A stretch of DNA of 13,959 bases from CAJBVG01 sp044376465 (GTDB lineage Bacteria; Bacteroidota; Bacteroidia; Sphingobacteriales; Sphingobacteriaceae). Positions 1 through 6,530 of this stretch are shown one piece after another. Position numbers and translations under genes: made by a program. The first letter of the stretch is position 1, and every line of letters starts with the position of its first letter. Location: assembly GCA_044376465.1 (NCBI GenBank), contig JBILKW010000046.1:1-13959 (forward strand). Reading direction: 5' to 3'. The notes beneath the pieces are model-generated. The model was not told the DNA's origin and did no database searches. It saw only the letters and a program-made list of their open reading frames with translations.

Positions 1-792
1 TAACCTGCGGATAGAGCGCATGTGGCTTTTTAACTCGTCATTTAACTCTAAAAGAGTGACATCCTTTTGGGCTTTAACCATTATAAAAGGTTGATACTTA
101 TCTGCACGAACATCAACTAAATTCCGGGCATAATTAATCGGAATTAATACTTGATTATCCATGCTATTGCCCAATATGTCTTCCCCTTCTTTCAAACAAA
201 CACCGATTACCTTTAATTTTCTACCCAATACTTTTATTTCTTTACCTAGAGGGTCTGTTTGTCCGAATAAGGCATCGGCAACATTGTATCCAATAATTAC
301 ATAGTTTTTTCCGCTCCTAGATTCTGAAGTAGTAAAATACCGGCCCTTTTCAAATTCTAATAAGCGTACATCAGCAAACTCATGCGAAGCGGCAAGTATG
401 GTTACATTCTCAACAAGATTTGATCTGTATTTCACTGTTTTATTTGAGATGTCTATTTCGAAAGCCATCGCTTTTACTTTTTCAGGATCAACTCGTTTGC
501 TTAAGCTTTCAAAATCACGGAAACTTGGATTGGGCCTGTTAAAATATTTCCACCAGGGGTAATCGCTTCCAAATGCCCATGGCCATTTTTGCACATATAC
601 CACGTCATTCCCTAATTTCTGAACAGACGATTGAACATTATTTTCAATGTAATCAACAAATGTAAAAACCGTTATGATGGTGAAAATGCCAATAGAAATA
701 CCCAAGAGTGATAAAAAAGTTCTTAACTTATTTACCACTAGAGCATTTATTGCAAAAAGAACAGATTCACGGAAAAGTTTTATAAACAACAT
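1..792 (-). CDS. MacB-type ABC transporter permease, N-terminal part (cut by left window edge)
   Basis: Reading the minus strand from the ATG at 792-790 gives 264 open codons down to base 1 with no stop, so the gene continues beyond the window. It starts MLFIKLFRESVLFAINAL, followed by VVNKLRTFLSLLGISIGIF and a hydrophobic stretch. This is the usual N-terminus of FtsX/MacB permeases: a cytoplasmic amphipathic segment, then TM1. After TM1 comes a large soluble region with the MacB periplasmic core pattern, including VIGYNVADALFG, DPLGKEIKVLGRKLKVIGV and a PINYAR segment (roughly residues 175-240). Such permeases work with a LolD/MacB ATPase as mechanotransmission or lipoprotein/efflux transporters in the inner membrane. 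The remaining TM helices lie outside the window. A matching ATPase is encoded at 3636-4358 on the same strand but is separated by other genes, so pairing is only a guess. The substrate cannot be told. Confidence 0.85.
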   Translation of the reverse strand, partial: MLFIKLFRESVLFAINALVVNKLRTFLSLLGISIGIFTIITVFTFVDYIENNVQSSVQKLGNDVVYVQKWPWAFGSDYPWWKYFNRPNPSFRDFESLSKRVDPEKVKAMAFEIDISNKTVKYRSNLVENVTILAASHEFADVRLLEFEKGRYFTTSESRSGKNYVIIGYNVADALFGQTDPLGKEIKVLGRKLKVIGVCLKEGEDILGNSMDNQVLIPINYARNLVDVRADKYQPFIMVKAQKDVTLLELNDELKSHMRSIRRL

Positions 793-795
793 GTA

Positions 796-803
796 CAAAT
801 CTA
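796..803 (-). promoter_or_regulatory. -7 promoter element for the MacB-type permease
   Basis: On the minus strand these bases read TAGATTTG, a perfect match to the Bacteroidota -7 consensus TAnnTTTG. The permease ATG begins only 3 nt after the element, so transcription should start at or within a few bases of the start codon, giving a leaderless or nearly leaderless mRNA. I see no TTG at the expected -33 distance. Confidence 0.5.
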
Positions 804-809
804 CTATAT

Positions 810-840
810 AATGCTTAAGAATCCTCTTTGCATAAGCATT
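810..840. repeat. Inverted repeat between the divergent permease and queA genes
   Basis: AATGCTTA at 810-817 is exactly reverse-complemented by TAAGCATT at 833-840, with a 15-nt spacer. It lies just upstream of the permease -7 element, where an operator would be expected. On the plus strand the right arm runs into a short T run, so it also resembles a weak terminator, but no plus-strand gene ends before it. Its function is unknown. Confidence 0.3.
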
Positions 841-913
841 TTTACAAAAACTAGAAATATATTCTTAACTTAGCCGAAAAATTAACACATAAAATATTCG
901 ATATAAATTACGT

Positions 914-1963
914 ATGAAACTATCACAATTTAACTTTAACCTCCCAGAATCCTTAGTTGCTTCTACCCCAGCAAAACAACGAGATGAATCGCGTTTAATG
1001 GTATTAGATCGCAAAACAGGTACTATTGAGCATAAAGTTTTCAAAGATCTATTGAATTATTTTGATGATGGAGATGTAATGATTTTAAATAACACGAAGG
1101 TTTTTCCGGCTCGCATGTACGGAAATAAGGAAAAAACTGGTGCTCAGATAGAAGTATTTTTATTAAGGGAGCTAAATCACGAAATGCGATTATGGGATGT
1201 TCTTGTTGATCCAGCTCGTAAAATTAGAGTAGGTAATAAATTATATTTTGGTGATGATGACTTATTAATTGCTGAAGTGGTAGATAATACTACTTCTAGA
1301 GGTAGAACAATTCGTTTCTTATTTGATGGAACAGACGAAGAGTTTCGTAAAGCAATTGAAATTTTAGGAGAAACGCCTTTACCAAAATACATCAAACGAA
1401 AAGCTACCTCAGAAGACAAAGAACGTTACCAAACTATTTTTGCAAAAGAAGAAGGTGCGGTAGCTGCTCCTACTGCAGGCTTACACTTTAGCAGAGAGTT
1501 ATACAAAAGATTAGAATTGAAAGGCATTGAATTCGCTGAAATTACCTTACACATTGGCTTAGGAACTTTCCGTTCTGTTGAAGTAGAGGATTTAACAAAA
1601 CATAAAATGGATTCGGAACAATTCATCATTCCTGAAAAAGCTGCGGCTATGGTAAACAAAGCAAACGAAAATAAAAAGCGCGTTTGTGCTGTGGGCACCA
1701 CTTGCATGCGCTCAATTGAATCGGCTGTTTCTGCAAACAGGTTGTTAAAGCCAGCAAACGACTGGACTAGTAAGTTTATTTTCCCTCCCTATGATTTTAG
1801 CATAGCGAATTGTATGATTACAAATTTTCATACACCAGAATCAACCCTACTCATGATGGTAGCAGCTTTTGGTGGATACGAATTTGTGATGGAGGCTTAC
1901 AAACAAGCCGTTAAAGAAAAATATCGTTTCTACAGTTATGGTGACGCAATGTTAATTCTCTAA
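914..1963 (+). CDS. queA: S-adenosylmethionine:tRNA ribosyltransferase-isomerase QueA
   Basis: QueA transfers and isomerises the ribosyl group of SAM onto 7-aminomethyl-7-deazaguanine at tRNA position 34. This makes epoxyqueuosine, the step before queuosine, in the cytoplasm. The 349-residue length is normal. Family blocks appear in order: RDESRLMVLDR near the N-terminus, ILNNTKVFPARMYG (about 57-70), GAQIEVFLLRE, EGAVAAPTAGLHFSREL (mid-protein), LHIGLGTFRSVEVED, HKMDSEQ, CAVGTTCMRSIES and the C-terminal TNFHTPESTLLMMVAAFGG. The start is the first ATG in frame after an AT-rich leader without a Shine-Dalgarno sequence. A weak -7-like AATATTCG lies at 893-900. ispD follows with an 18-nt gap, so they are probably cotranscribed. 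No preQ1 riboswitch is apparent in the 121-nt leader. Confidence 0.96.
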   Translation: MKLSQFNFNLPESLVASTPAKQRDESRLMVLDRKTGTIEHKVFKDLLNYFDDGDVMILNNTKVFPARMYGNKEKTGAQIEVFLLRELNHEMRLWDVLVDPARKIRVGNKLYFGDDDLLIAEVVDNTTSRGRTIRFLFDGTDEEFRKAIEILGETPLPKYIKRKATSEDKERYQTIFAKEEGAVAAPTAGLHFSRELYKRLELKGIEFAEITLHIGLGTFRSVEVEDLTKHKMDSEQFIIPEKAAAMVNKANENKKRVCAVGTTCMRSIESAVSANRLLKPANDWTSKFIFPPYDFSIANCMITNFHTPESTLLMMVAAFGGYEFVMEAYKQAVKEKYRFYSYGDAMLIL

Positions 1964-1981
1964 TTATCTCTATCGTTGCTA

Positions 1982-2641
1982 ATGAATAAATACGCCGTTA
2001 TAGTTGCAGGTGGTTGCGGTTCTAGGATGCAAACCGAATTACCTAAACAATTTTTAACCATCAACGGCAGGCCAATCCTCATGTACACGCTCGAGAAATT
2101 TGCAACAGATAACATTCAGCTCATTCTCGTTTTAAATGTTGATTACCATGAGTATTGGAATAAACTTTGTTCAGAATATTCTTTTAACATCCCTCATACT
2201 TTAGTTAAAGGTGGTACCAGCCGATATCAATCCGTAAAAAATGGATTGAAATTAGTTGCAGAAAAATCTTTGGTTGCGGTACACGATGCCGTGCGCCCAT
2301 GCATAAAAAGAGCACACATTCTATTCGCTTACCAAGAAGCAGAAAAATATGGAAATGCAGTTTTAGCTGTAAAACCTAGCGACTCTGTTCGTAAAGTAGA
2401 ACATGAAAAAAGTGTAGCTGTGCCTCGAAACGACTACTATTTAATACAAACTCCACAAGTTTTCTTAACAGATAAACTTAAAAAAGCATACAAGGAACCC
2501 TACCGAAACGAATTCACAGATGATGCATCTGTGCTTGAATTCATGGGAGAAAACATACATCTTATAGAAGGCGATTCTTCGAATATAAAAATTACCTACC
2601 CCGACGATTTACTCATTGCTCAAGGCTTATTGATGAATTAA
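1982..2641 (+). CDS. ispD: 2-C-methyl-D-erythritol 4-phosphate cytidylyltransferase IspD
   Basis: IspD joins CTP and 2-C-methyl-D-erythritol 4-phosphate to make CDP-ME, the third step of the MEP isoprenoid pathway in the cytoplasm. I use the ATG at 1982 (219 residues). A TTG two codons upstream (1976) is in frame but is a poorer start. Nucleotide-binding and catalytic motifs are clear: AGGCGSRM at 9-16 followed by LPKQF with the catalytic Lys, VHDAVRP at 100-106, TDDAS at 179-183, and EGDSSNIKITYPDDL close to the C-terminus. Length and motif spacing are normal, so this should be active. It differs from the related ribitol-phosphate cytidylyltransferase TarI mainly in detail, but with no teichoic acid genes nearby IspD is the better call. 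It lies 18 nt after queA. Confidence 0.94.
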   Translation: MNKYAVIVAGGCGSRMQTELPKQFLTINGRPILMYTLEKFATDNIQLILVLNVDYHEYWNKLCSEYSFNIPHTLVKGGTSRYQSVKNGLKLVAEKSLVAVHDAVRPCIKRAHILFAYQEAEKYGNAVLAVKPSDSVRKVEHEKSVAVPRNDYYLIQTPQVFLTDKLKKAYKEPYRNEFTDDASVLEFMGENIHLIEGDSSNIKITYPDDLLIAQGLLMN

Positions 2642-2703
2642 TTATGCTGTATTCAGCTTATTTTTGAACCAGAAAACCTACTCCTTGATACATGGCTTTG
2701 TTT

Positions 2704-2728
2704 GCGTAAAATACTTGATTTAATACGC
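2704..2728. terminator. Weak bulged hairpin between convergent ispD and DUF2795 gene
   Basis: GCGTA plus AAAT pair with ATTT and TACGC across an ACTTG loop, with two extra A bases bulged on the right arm. It sits between two convergent genes, where a bidirectional terminator would be expected. Neither strand has a proper T tract directly after the stem and the stem is AT-rich, so this is only a candidate. Nothing else recognisable lies in 2642-2765. Confidence 0.2.
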
Positions 2729-2765
2729 ATGTTTCTAAAAGCGTTGCTTAAATTAATCTAATAAA

Positions 2766-2987
2766 TTAATATTCGTCTTCGTTAAAAAAGAAGTCGTCTT
2801 TTGTTGGATAATCTGGCCAAATTTCCTCAATATTTTCATATGGTTCGCCATCATCTTCTAAGGCTTGTAAGTTTTCTATCACTTCTACAGGCGCCCCAGA
2901 GCGAATTGCATAATCAATTAATTCATCTTTAGTTGCCGGCCAAGGCGCATCTTCTAAGTGTGATGCTAATTCTAATGTCCAATACAT
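2766..2987 (-). CDS. Small acidic DUF2795 domain protein
   Basis: The gene encodes 73 residues beginning MYWTLELASHLEDAPWPATK and ending DDFFFNEDEY. The N-terminal half (LASHLEDAPWPATKDELIDYAIRSG) resembles DUF2795 proteins. That family has a short helical fold and no established function. In Bacteroidota, standalone copies of this size are common. The protein is strongly acidic, with a C-terminal tail of Asp, Glu and aromatic residues, and has no signal peptide or membrane segment, so it should be a small soluble protein. It has its own promoter immediately upstream (3025-3054) and lies 92 nt downstream of the corrinoid adenosyltransferase on the same strand, so it may also receive readthrough. 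The function is unknown; the family assignment rests on remembered sequence patterns. Confidence 0.8.
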   Translation of the reverse strand: MYWTLELASHLEDAPWPATKDELIDYAIRSGAPVEVIENLQALEDDGEPYENIEEIWPDYPTKDDFFFNEDEY

Positions 2988-3024
2988 GGTTTAAAAATTT
3001 TTATAGTTTCCTATGTTTTTTTCG

Positions 3025-3054
3025 CAAATCTATAATAAATTGGGATATATCAAA
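3025..3054 (-). promoter_or_regulatory. Bacteroidota-type promoter (-33 and -7) for the DUF2795 gene
   Basis: On the minus strand TTTG (3054-3051) is followed after 18 nt by TAGATTTG (3032-3025). These are matches to the -33 and -7 elements of the Bacteroidota primary sigma factor at close to the usual spacing. Transcription would start near 3018-3021, about 30 nt before the ATG at 2987. This is the most complete promoter in the window. Confidence 0.55.
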
Positions 3055-3079
3055 CAAGTGTTTAAATGTTTATAAATTA

Positions 3080-3634
3080 TTACTTATTAACCCTTGGTAT
3101 CCATTTATACTCCTCAATTTTCATGTCTGATGCTACCCTACGCGAAAGGGTGAATAAATAATCCGATAACCTATTTAAATACCGTATTCCTCTCTCATCT
3201 ACGTATGATATTTCTGCTAAATGAACCGTAATTCTCTCGGCTCTACGGCACACAACCCTTGCCAAATGGCAAAAAGAGACAATTGTATGCCCGCCAGGCA
3301 AAATAAAATTCTTTAACTCTGGTAAGCCTGCTGTCATTTTATCCATTTCACTTTCTAAAAAAGTAATGTCCTCTTCATGCAAATCAGGAATCACCATTTT
3401 AGACTTCTCTGGGTCTGATGCTAAGCTTGATCCTATGGTAAATAAACGATCTTGTATTTCTTTTAATACTTCCTTGTATTCTGAATCAATATCCTGATCT
3501 CTAATCAGTCCAATGTAAGAATTAAGCTCATCTACTGTACCGTATGCTTCAATGCGTATATGGTGCTTAGGCACCCTCACTCCTCCAATTAAGGAAGTTT
3601 GTCCTTTATCTCCTGTTTTTGTATATATTTTCAT
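3080..3634 (-). CDS. PduO-type cob(I)alamin / corrinoid adenosyltransferase
   Basis: The enzyme transfers the adenosyl group of ATP to cob(I)alamin (or cob(I)yrinic acid a,c-diamide) to make adenosylcobalamin. The PduO-type signature is complete in 184 residues: TKTGDKGQTSL at 5-15 (ATP-binding N-terminus), YGTVDELNS at 31-39, ILPGG at 111-115, CRRAER at 129-134, and RYLNRLSDYLF at 151-161. This is the PduO family, not the unrelated CobA/BtuR family, although database names often mix them. The ATG lies one base after the stop of the ABC ATPase, so the two are almost certainly cotranscribed and probably translationally coupled. No cobalamin biosynthesis genes or B12 riboswitch are visible, suggesting salvage or supply to B12-dependent enzymes elsewhere (for example methylmalonyl-CoA mutase; inference). 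Confidence 0.93.
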   Translation of the reverse strand: MKIYTKTGDKGQTSLIGGVRVPKHHIRIEAYGTVDELNSYIGLIRDQDIDSEYKEVLKEIQDRLFTIGSSLASDPEKSKMVIPDLHEEDITFLESEMDKMTAGLPELKNFILPGGHTIVSFCHLARVVCRRAERITVHLAEISYVDERGIRYLNRLSDYLFTLSRRVASDMKIEEYKWIPRVNK

Positions 3635-3635
3635 G

Positions 3636-4358
3636 TTATGCTATTCTGTCTAACACACTCGTAATGTTTGTGTTTACTTGGTCACTTTCTATTTCTCCAT
3701 CTCTCATACGAACAATTCTGTGCGCATGTTTTGCAATATCTTCTTCGTGTGTTACCAGAATAATAGTATTACCTTTTTGATGAATCGTTTCTAGTAAACC
3801 CATAATCTCGATAGATGTTTTAGTATCTAAATTTCCTGTGGGTTCATCGGCCAAAATAATAGAGGGATTGTTTACCAAAGCTCTCGCTACGGCTACTCTT
3901 TGTCGCTGTCCACCAGAAAGTTCATTGGGCTTGTGTGTAATTCTATTACCTAAACCTACGCTTTCTAATGCTTCAGTGGCTTTTTTAGTTCTATCTGCCT
4001 TGTTATACCCTGCGTAAACTAGTGGCAGAGCAACATTATCTAAAGAAGTAGACCTTGGCAACAAGTTAAAGGTTTGAAATACAAAGCCTATTTCTTTATT
4101 TCTAATTTCTGCCAGCTCATTATCATCGAGTGCACTTACATTGGTGCCATTTAAAATATAGGTGCCTTTTGTAGCAGTATCTAAACACCCTAGTATATTC
4201 ATTAGGGTTGATTTACCTGAACCCGACGGTCCCATTAAGGCAACAAATTCTCCTTTATAAATTTTTAAGGTAACTGTTCTAATGGCATGAATTTCTTCAG
4301 TACCAATCGTGTATTTTCTACCAACATCTATAATGTCTATTAAGGCCGTTTTCTCCAT
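3636..4358 (-). CDS. ABC transporter ATP-binding protein, LolD/MacB type
   Basis: This is a 240-residue ATPase of the LolD/FtsE/MacB group that powers FtsX-like permeases. From the chosen ATG at 4358 the motifs are: Walker A GPSGSGKST (43-51), Q-loop FVFQTFNLL with Gln95, signature LSGGQRQRVAVARAL (147-161), Walker B IILADEP (167-173) with catalytic Glu172, D-loop GNLD, and the switch His204 in VTHEED. The reading frame is open further upstream to an ATG at 4406, but those 16 extra residues do not resemble the family N-terminus, while MEKTALIDIIDVGRKY does. No permease lies next to it. The nearest is the MacB-type fragment at 1-792 on the same strand, with queA and ispD (opposite strand) and two other genes in between. 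It sits between gatC (upstream) and the corrinoid adenosyltransferase (1-nt gap). Confidence 0.92.
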   Translation of the reverse strand: MEKTALIDIIDVGRKYTIGTEEIHAIRTVTLKIYKGEFVALMGPSGSGKSTLMNILGCLDTATKGTYILNGTNVSALDDNELAEIRNKEIGFVFQTFNLLPRSTSLDNVALPLVYAGYNKADRTKKATEALESVGLGNRITHKPNELSGGQRQRVAVARALVNNPSIILADEPTGNLDTKTSIEIMGLLETIHQKGNTIILVTHEEDIAKHAHRIVRMRDGEIESDQVNTNITSVLDRIA

Positions 4359-4436
4359 CCCTGTAGTATTTTTTTTTGAAATTAAGATATTGGTTTCTAT
4401 TATCAATTTATATATAGTAACAATTCATATACAGAA

Positions 4437-4730
4437 CTATTTCTGTTCAATTACTTTAGGAACTCGGAAATAATCTGAATCTTTTTTAGGTGCATTTTTT
4501 AAGCCTTCATCGTGTGTAATTTCTTGCTTTATTTCATCTGCACGAAAAACATTTTTTTCATCCGTCATGTACACCAAGGGTGCTACATTACTGGTATCTA
4601 CTTCGTTTAGCGATTCCATGAAGCTCAAAATTCTATTTAAATCTTGTTCTATTTTAACTTTTTGTTCGTCTTGGAATTCTAACCTCGCTAAATGTGCGAT
4701 TTTTTCTACTAGCTCTTTATCTATTTTCAT
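4437..4730 (-). CDS. gatC: Asp-tRNA(Asn)/Glu-tRNA(Gln) amidotransferase subunit GatC
   Basis: GatC is the small subunit that stabilises the GatA-GatB amidotransferase, which converts mischarged Glu-tRNA(Gln) and Asp-tRNA(Asn) to the cognate forms. The protein has 97 residues, as is usual. It shows the N-terminal helix MKIDKELVEKIAHLARLEF with the characteristic HLARLEF, the middle block FMESLNEVDTSNVAPLVYM, and the C-terminal segment FRVPKVIEQ. Its start codon shares one base with the plsC stop (TAATG arrangement at 4728-4732), indicating translational coupling. gatA and gatB are not in the window, so the complex is encoded at separate loci. Confidence 0.95.
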   Translation of the reverse strand: MKIDKELVEKIAHLARLEFQDEQKVKIEQDLNRILSFMESLNEVDTSNVAPLVYMTDEKNVFRADEIKQEITHDEGLKNAPKKDSDYFRVPKVIEQK

Positions 4731-5458
4731 TAGGTATCTAATTTACTGTTAATAATTGAAAATACTTTTTGTGTTAAGGCTTCAATATCTTCTGCGGATG
4801 AGAGCCCAGTAGTTTCTATGGGTGCGTGGAAATATGCTCTCATGGTTCCGGGTAATGAACCTCCTTTAAAACCGTTTCCTCTCATCAATTTATAATTATT
4901 TAGAAAACTTACCGGTAATATCGGAACTTGTGTATCAACCGCAATTTTAAATGCACCCGACTTGAACTCACCCATTTCTGGTGCTGTTTTAGACATCGTA
5001 CCTTCAGGGTAAAGAATTAAACTCACTCCTTTTTTAATGTTTTCTTCCACTTTTTTCAAAGCTCTATATCCTGCTATTCTACTAGCTCTATCAACCGGAA
5101 CATCGATGGTTTGGAAAAATAATTTTAATACAGGGTGTTTCAGTAATTCAACTTTACCCATAAAATGATAGTTACCTGAAATCATGGTACAAATTACCGG
5201 TGTATCTAAATAGGAACTGTGGTTGGCTACAATGATCATTGTTTTGTTGAAATCCACCGGAACCTGGAACTCTGTTTTGTATCTATAAAAACCTAAAAAA
5301 AAACCAATATCGCACCATATTTTACGTAAACGGGCAACTTTATAATACCTGTTTTCCTTACGTGTATAGTAATAAAATAAAGGGTACATAACATAAAATG
5401 ATAGTGCTACCCAAAACATATACCAAAAGAAATGTGCTTTTTGCAATATTAATTTCAT
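4730..5458 (-). CDS. plsC: 1-acyl-sn-glycerol-3-phosphate acyltransferase (PlsC family)
   Basis: This is a membrane-associated lysophospholipid acyltransferase of 242 residues. It most likely acylates lysophosphatidic acid to phosphatidic acid at the inner membrane. A hydrophobic N-terminal segment (about 8-31) should anchor it. Acyltransferase blocks follow in order: catalytic NHSSYLD with the H80-x4-D85 pair, the GKVELLKHPV region (101-110) then VPVDR (120-124), YPEGT (150-154), FKSGAF (165-170), and LPVSF (181-185). All key residues are present. It is the first gene of the minus-strand cluster plsC-gatC-ABC ATPase-adenosyltransferase and diverges from trpS across only 36 bp. Bacteroidota often have several members of this family, including ones acting on ornithine or glycine lipids, so the exact acyl acceptor is uncertain. 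Confidence 0.88.
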   Translation of the reverse strand: MKLILQKAHFFWYMFWVALSFYVMYPLFYYYTRKENRYYKVARLRKIWCDIGFFLGFYRYKTEFQVPVDFNKTMIIVANHSSYLDTPVICTMISGNYHFMGKVELLKHPVLKLFFQTIDVPVDRASRIAGYRALKKVEENIKKGVSLILYPEGTMSKTAPEMGEFKSGAFKIAVDTQVPILPVSFLNNYKLMRGNGFKGGSLPGTMRAYFHAPIETTGLSSAEDIEALTQKVFSIINSKLDT

Positions 5459-5472
5459 GGCCTAAAAATAAT

Positions 5473-5481
5473 CAAATTTTA
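5473..5481 (-). promoter_or_regulatory. Probable -7 element for plsC
   Basis: The minus strand reads TAAAATTTG, which keeps the TTTG core but has one extra base between TA and TTTG compared with TAnnTTTG. It lies 14 nt before the plsC ATG. It is back-to-back with the trpS -7 element, with one base between them. Confidence 0.3.
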
Positions 5482-5482
5482 G

Positions 5483-5490
5483 TACTTTCG
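5483..5490 (+). promoter_or_regulatory. Probable -7 element for trpS
   Basis: TACTTTCG matches TAnnTTTG with one mismatch and ends 4 nt before the trpS ATG. The transcript would begin at or very near the start codon. No TTG is visible at the -33 distance, which would fall around the plsC start codon. Confidence 0.35.
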
Positions 5491-5494
5491 GCGT

Positions 5495-6490
5495 ATGGAA
5501 ACAGTTGTTAGCGGAATTAGATCAACCGGAAATTTACATTTAGGGAATTACTTCGGCGCAGTACAGAACTTTTTGAAGATGCAGCACGAATATAATTGCT
5601 ATTTTTTTATCGCAGATTATCATTCATTAACTACACACCCTACTCCTAGTGATTTGCACACCAACGTTCGCAGGGTATTGGTAGAGTATTTAGCTGCAGG
5701 CATCGACCCTGAGAAATCAACCATTTACATTCAAAGTGATGTGCCCGAAATACCTGAATTGTATTTACTCATGAACATGAATGCCTATTTAGGCGAGCTA
5801 GAACGTTCTACTTCTTTTAAAGACAAAGTACGAGCGAACCCAGATAATGTAAATGCTGGTTTACTAACCTATCCGGTGTTAATGGCAGCTGATATACTTA
5901 TACACCGTGCCACGAAAGTGCCAGTAGGTAAAGATCAAGAACAACATTTAGAAATGACTCGAACATTTAGCAACCGATTTAACCGAATGTACGAGGTGGA
6001 GTATTTTCCAGAAGCACAGGCCTTTAATTTTGGCACCGAATTAATAAAAATTCCGGGTTTAGATGGAAAAGGTAAAATGGGCAAATCTGAAGGAGAAAAT
6101 AATGCAGTTTATTTAGGCGACTCTCCGGAAGTTATTAAAAAGAAAGTGATGAAAGCCGTTACAGATGGCGGACCAACAGAAATGAACCAAGCTAAGCCAG
6201 ATATCATTCAGAATTTATTCGACATTATGAAGGCTGTTTCGAGCAAAGATACGCTCGATCATTTTGACGAATTATACAATAAATGTGAAATTCGTTATGG
6301 CGATATGAAAAAGCAATTAACAGAAGATATTACTCATTTTTTAACTCCTATTAGAGAAAAAATTGAGGACATAGAGCGTAATGAAGACTACTTACGTAAA
6401 GTAGTAACACTAGGGCAAGAAAAGGCTCGTGAGAGTGCAGGAAAAACAATTAGAGAGGTTCGTGAAATCATTGGGTTTAAGAAGTTCTAA
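5495..6490 (+). CDS. trpS: Tryptophanyl-tRNA synthetase TrpS
   Basis: This is a class I aminoacyl-tRNA synthetase that charges tRNA(Trp) with tryptophan in the cytoplasm. It has 331 residues, a normal bacterial length. The HIGH-equivalent region is STGNLHLGNYFGA near residues 10-22. The active-site block includes FIADYHSLTTHP, the specificity region TYPVLMAADILIH and VGKDQEQHLEMTR, and the KMSKS-equivalent KMGKSEGE starting at Lys194. The C-terminal half carries the helical anticodon-binding region ending REIIGFKKF. The start METVVSGIRSTG is the usual beginning of the Rossmann fold, so no upstream extension is needed. It diverges from plsC, and the 5' leader is predicted to be nearly absent. 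The downstream kinase starts 40 nt later behind its own probable -7 element. No T-box or trp leader is visible. Confidence 0.96.
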   Translation: METVVSGIRSTGNLHLGNYFGAVQNFLKMQHEYNCYFFIADYHSLTTHPTPSDLHTNVRRVLVEYLAAGIDPEKSTIYIQSDVPEIPELYLLMNMNAYLGELERSTSFKDKVRANPDNVNAGLLTYPVLMAADILIHRATKVPVGKDQEQHLEMTRTFSNRFNRMYEVEYFPEAQAFNFGTELIKIPGLDGKGKMGKSEGENNAVYLGDSPEVIKKKVMKAVTDGGPTEMNQAKPDIIQNLFDIMKAVSSKDTLDHFDELYNKCEIRYGDMKKQLTEDITHFLTPIREKIEDIERNEDYLRKVVTLGQEKARESAGKTIREVREIIGFKKF

Positions 6491-6508
6491 AAATTAAAAT
6501 AGATTCTA

Positions 6509-6516
6509 TATATTCG
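6509..6516 (+). promoter_or_regulatory. Probable -7 element for the deoxynucleoside kinase operon
   Basis: TATATTCG matches TAnnTTTG with one mismatch, the same TTCG variant seen before trpS. It sits 14 nt upstream of the kinase ATG at 6531. No clear -33 TTG is found. Confidence 0.3.
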
Positions 6517-6530
6517 GTAAAATTTAAATT

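Noticed and set aside
2933..3130. Plus-strand 65-residue protein
   Set aside because: It overlaps the DUF2795 start, its promoter and the adenosyltransferase end on the opposite strand. The translation is low-complexity Phe/Leu/Asn with no family resemblance.
4359..4406. 16-residue N-terminal extension of the ABC ATPase
   Set aside because: The residues MIIETNILISKKNTTG do not resemble the family. The ATG at 4358 gives the expected start.
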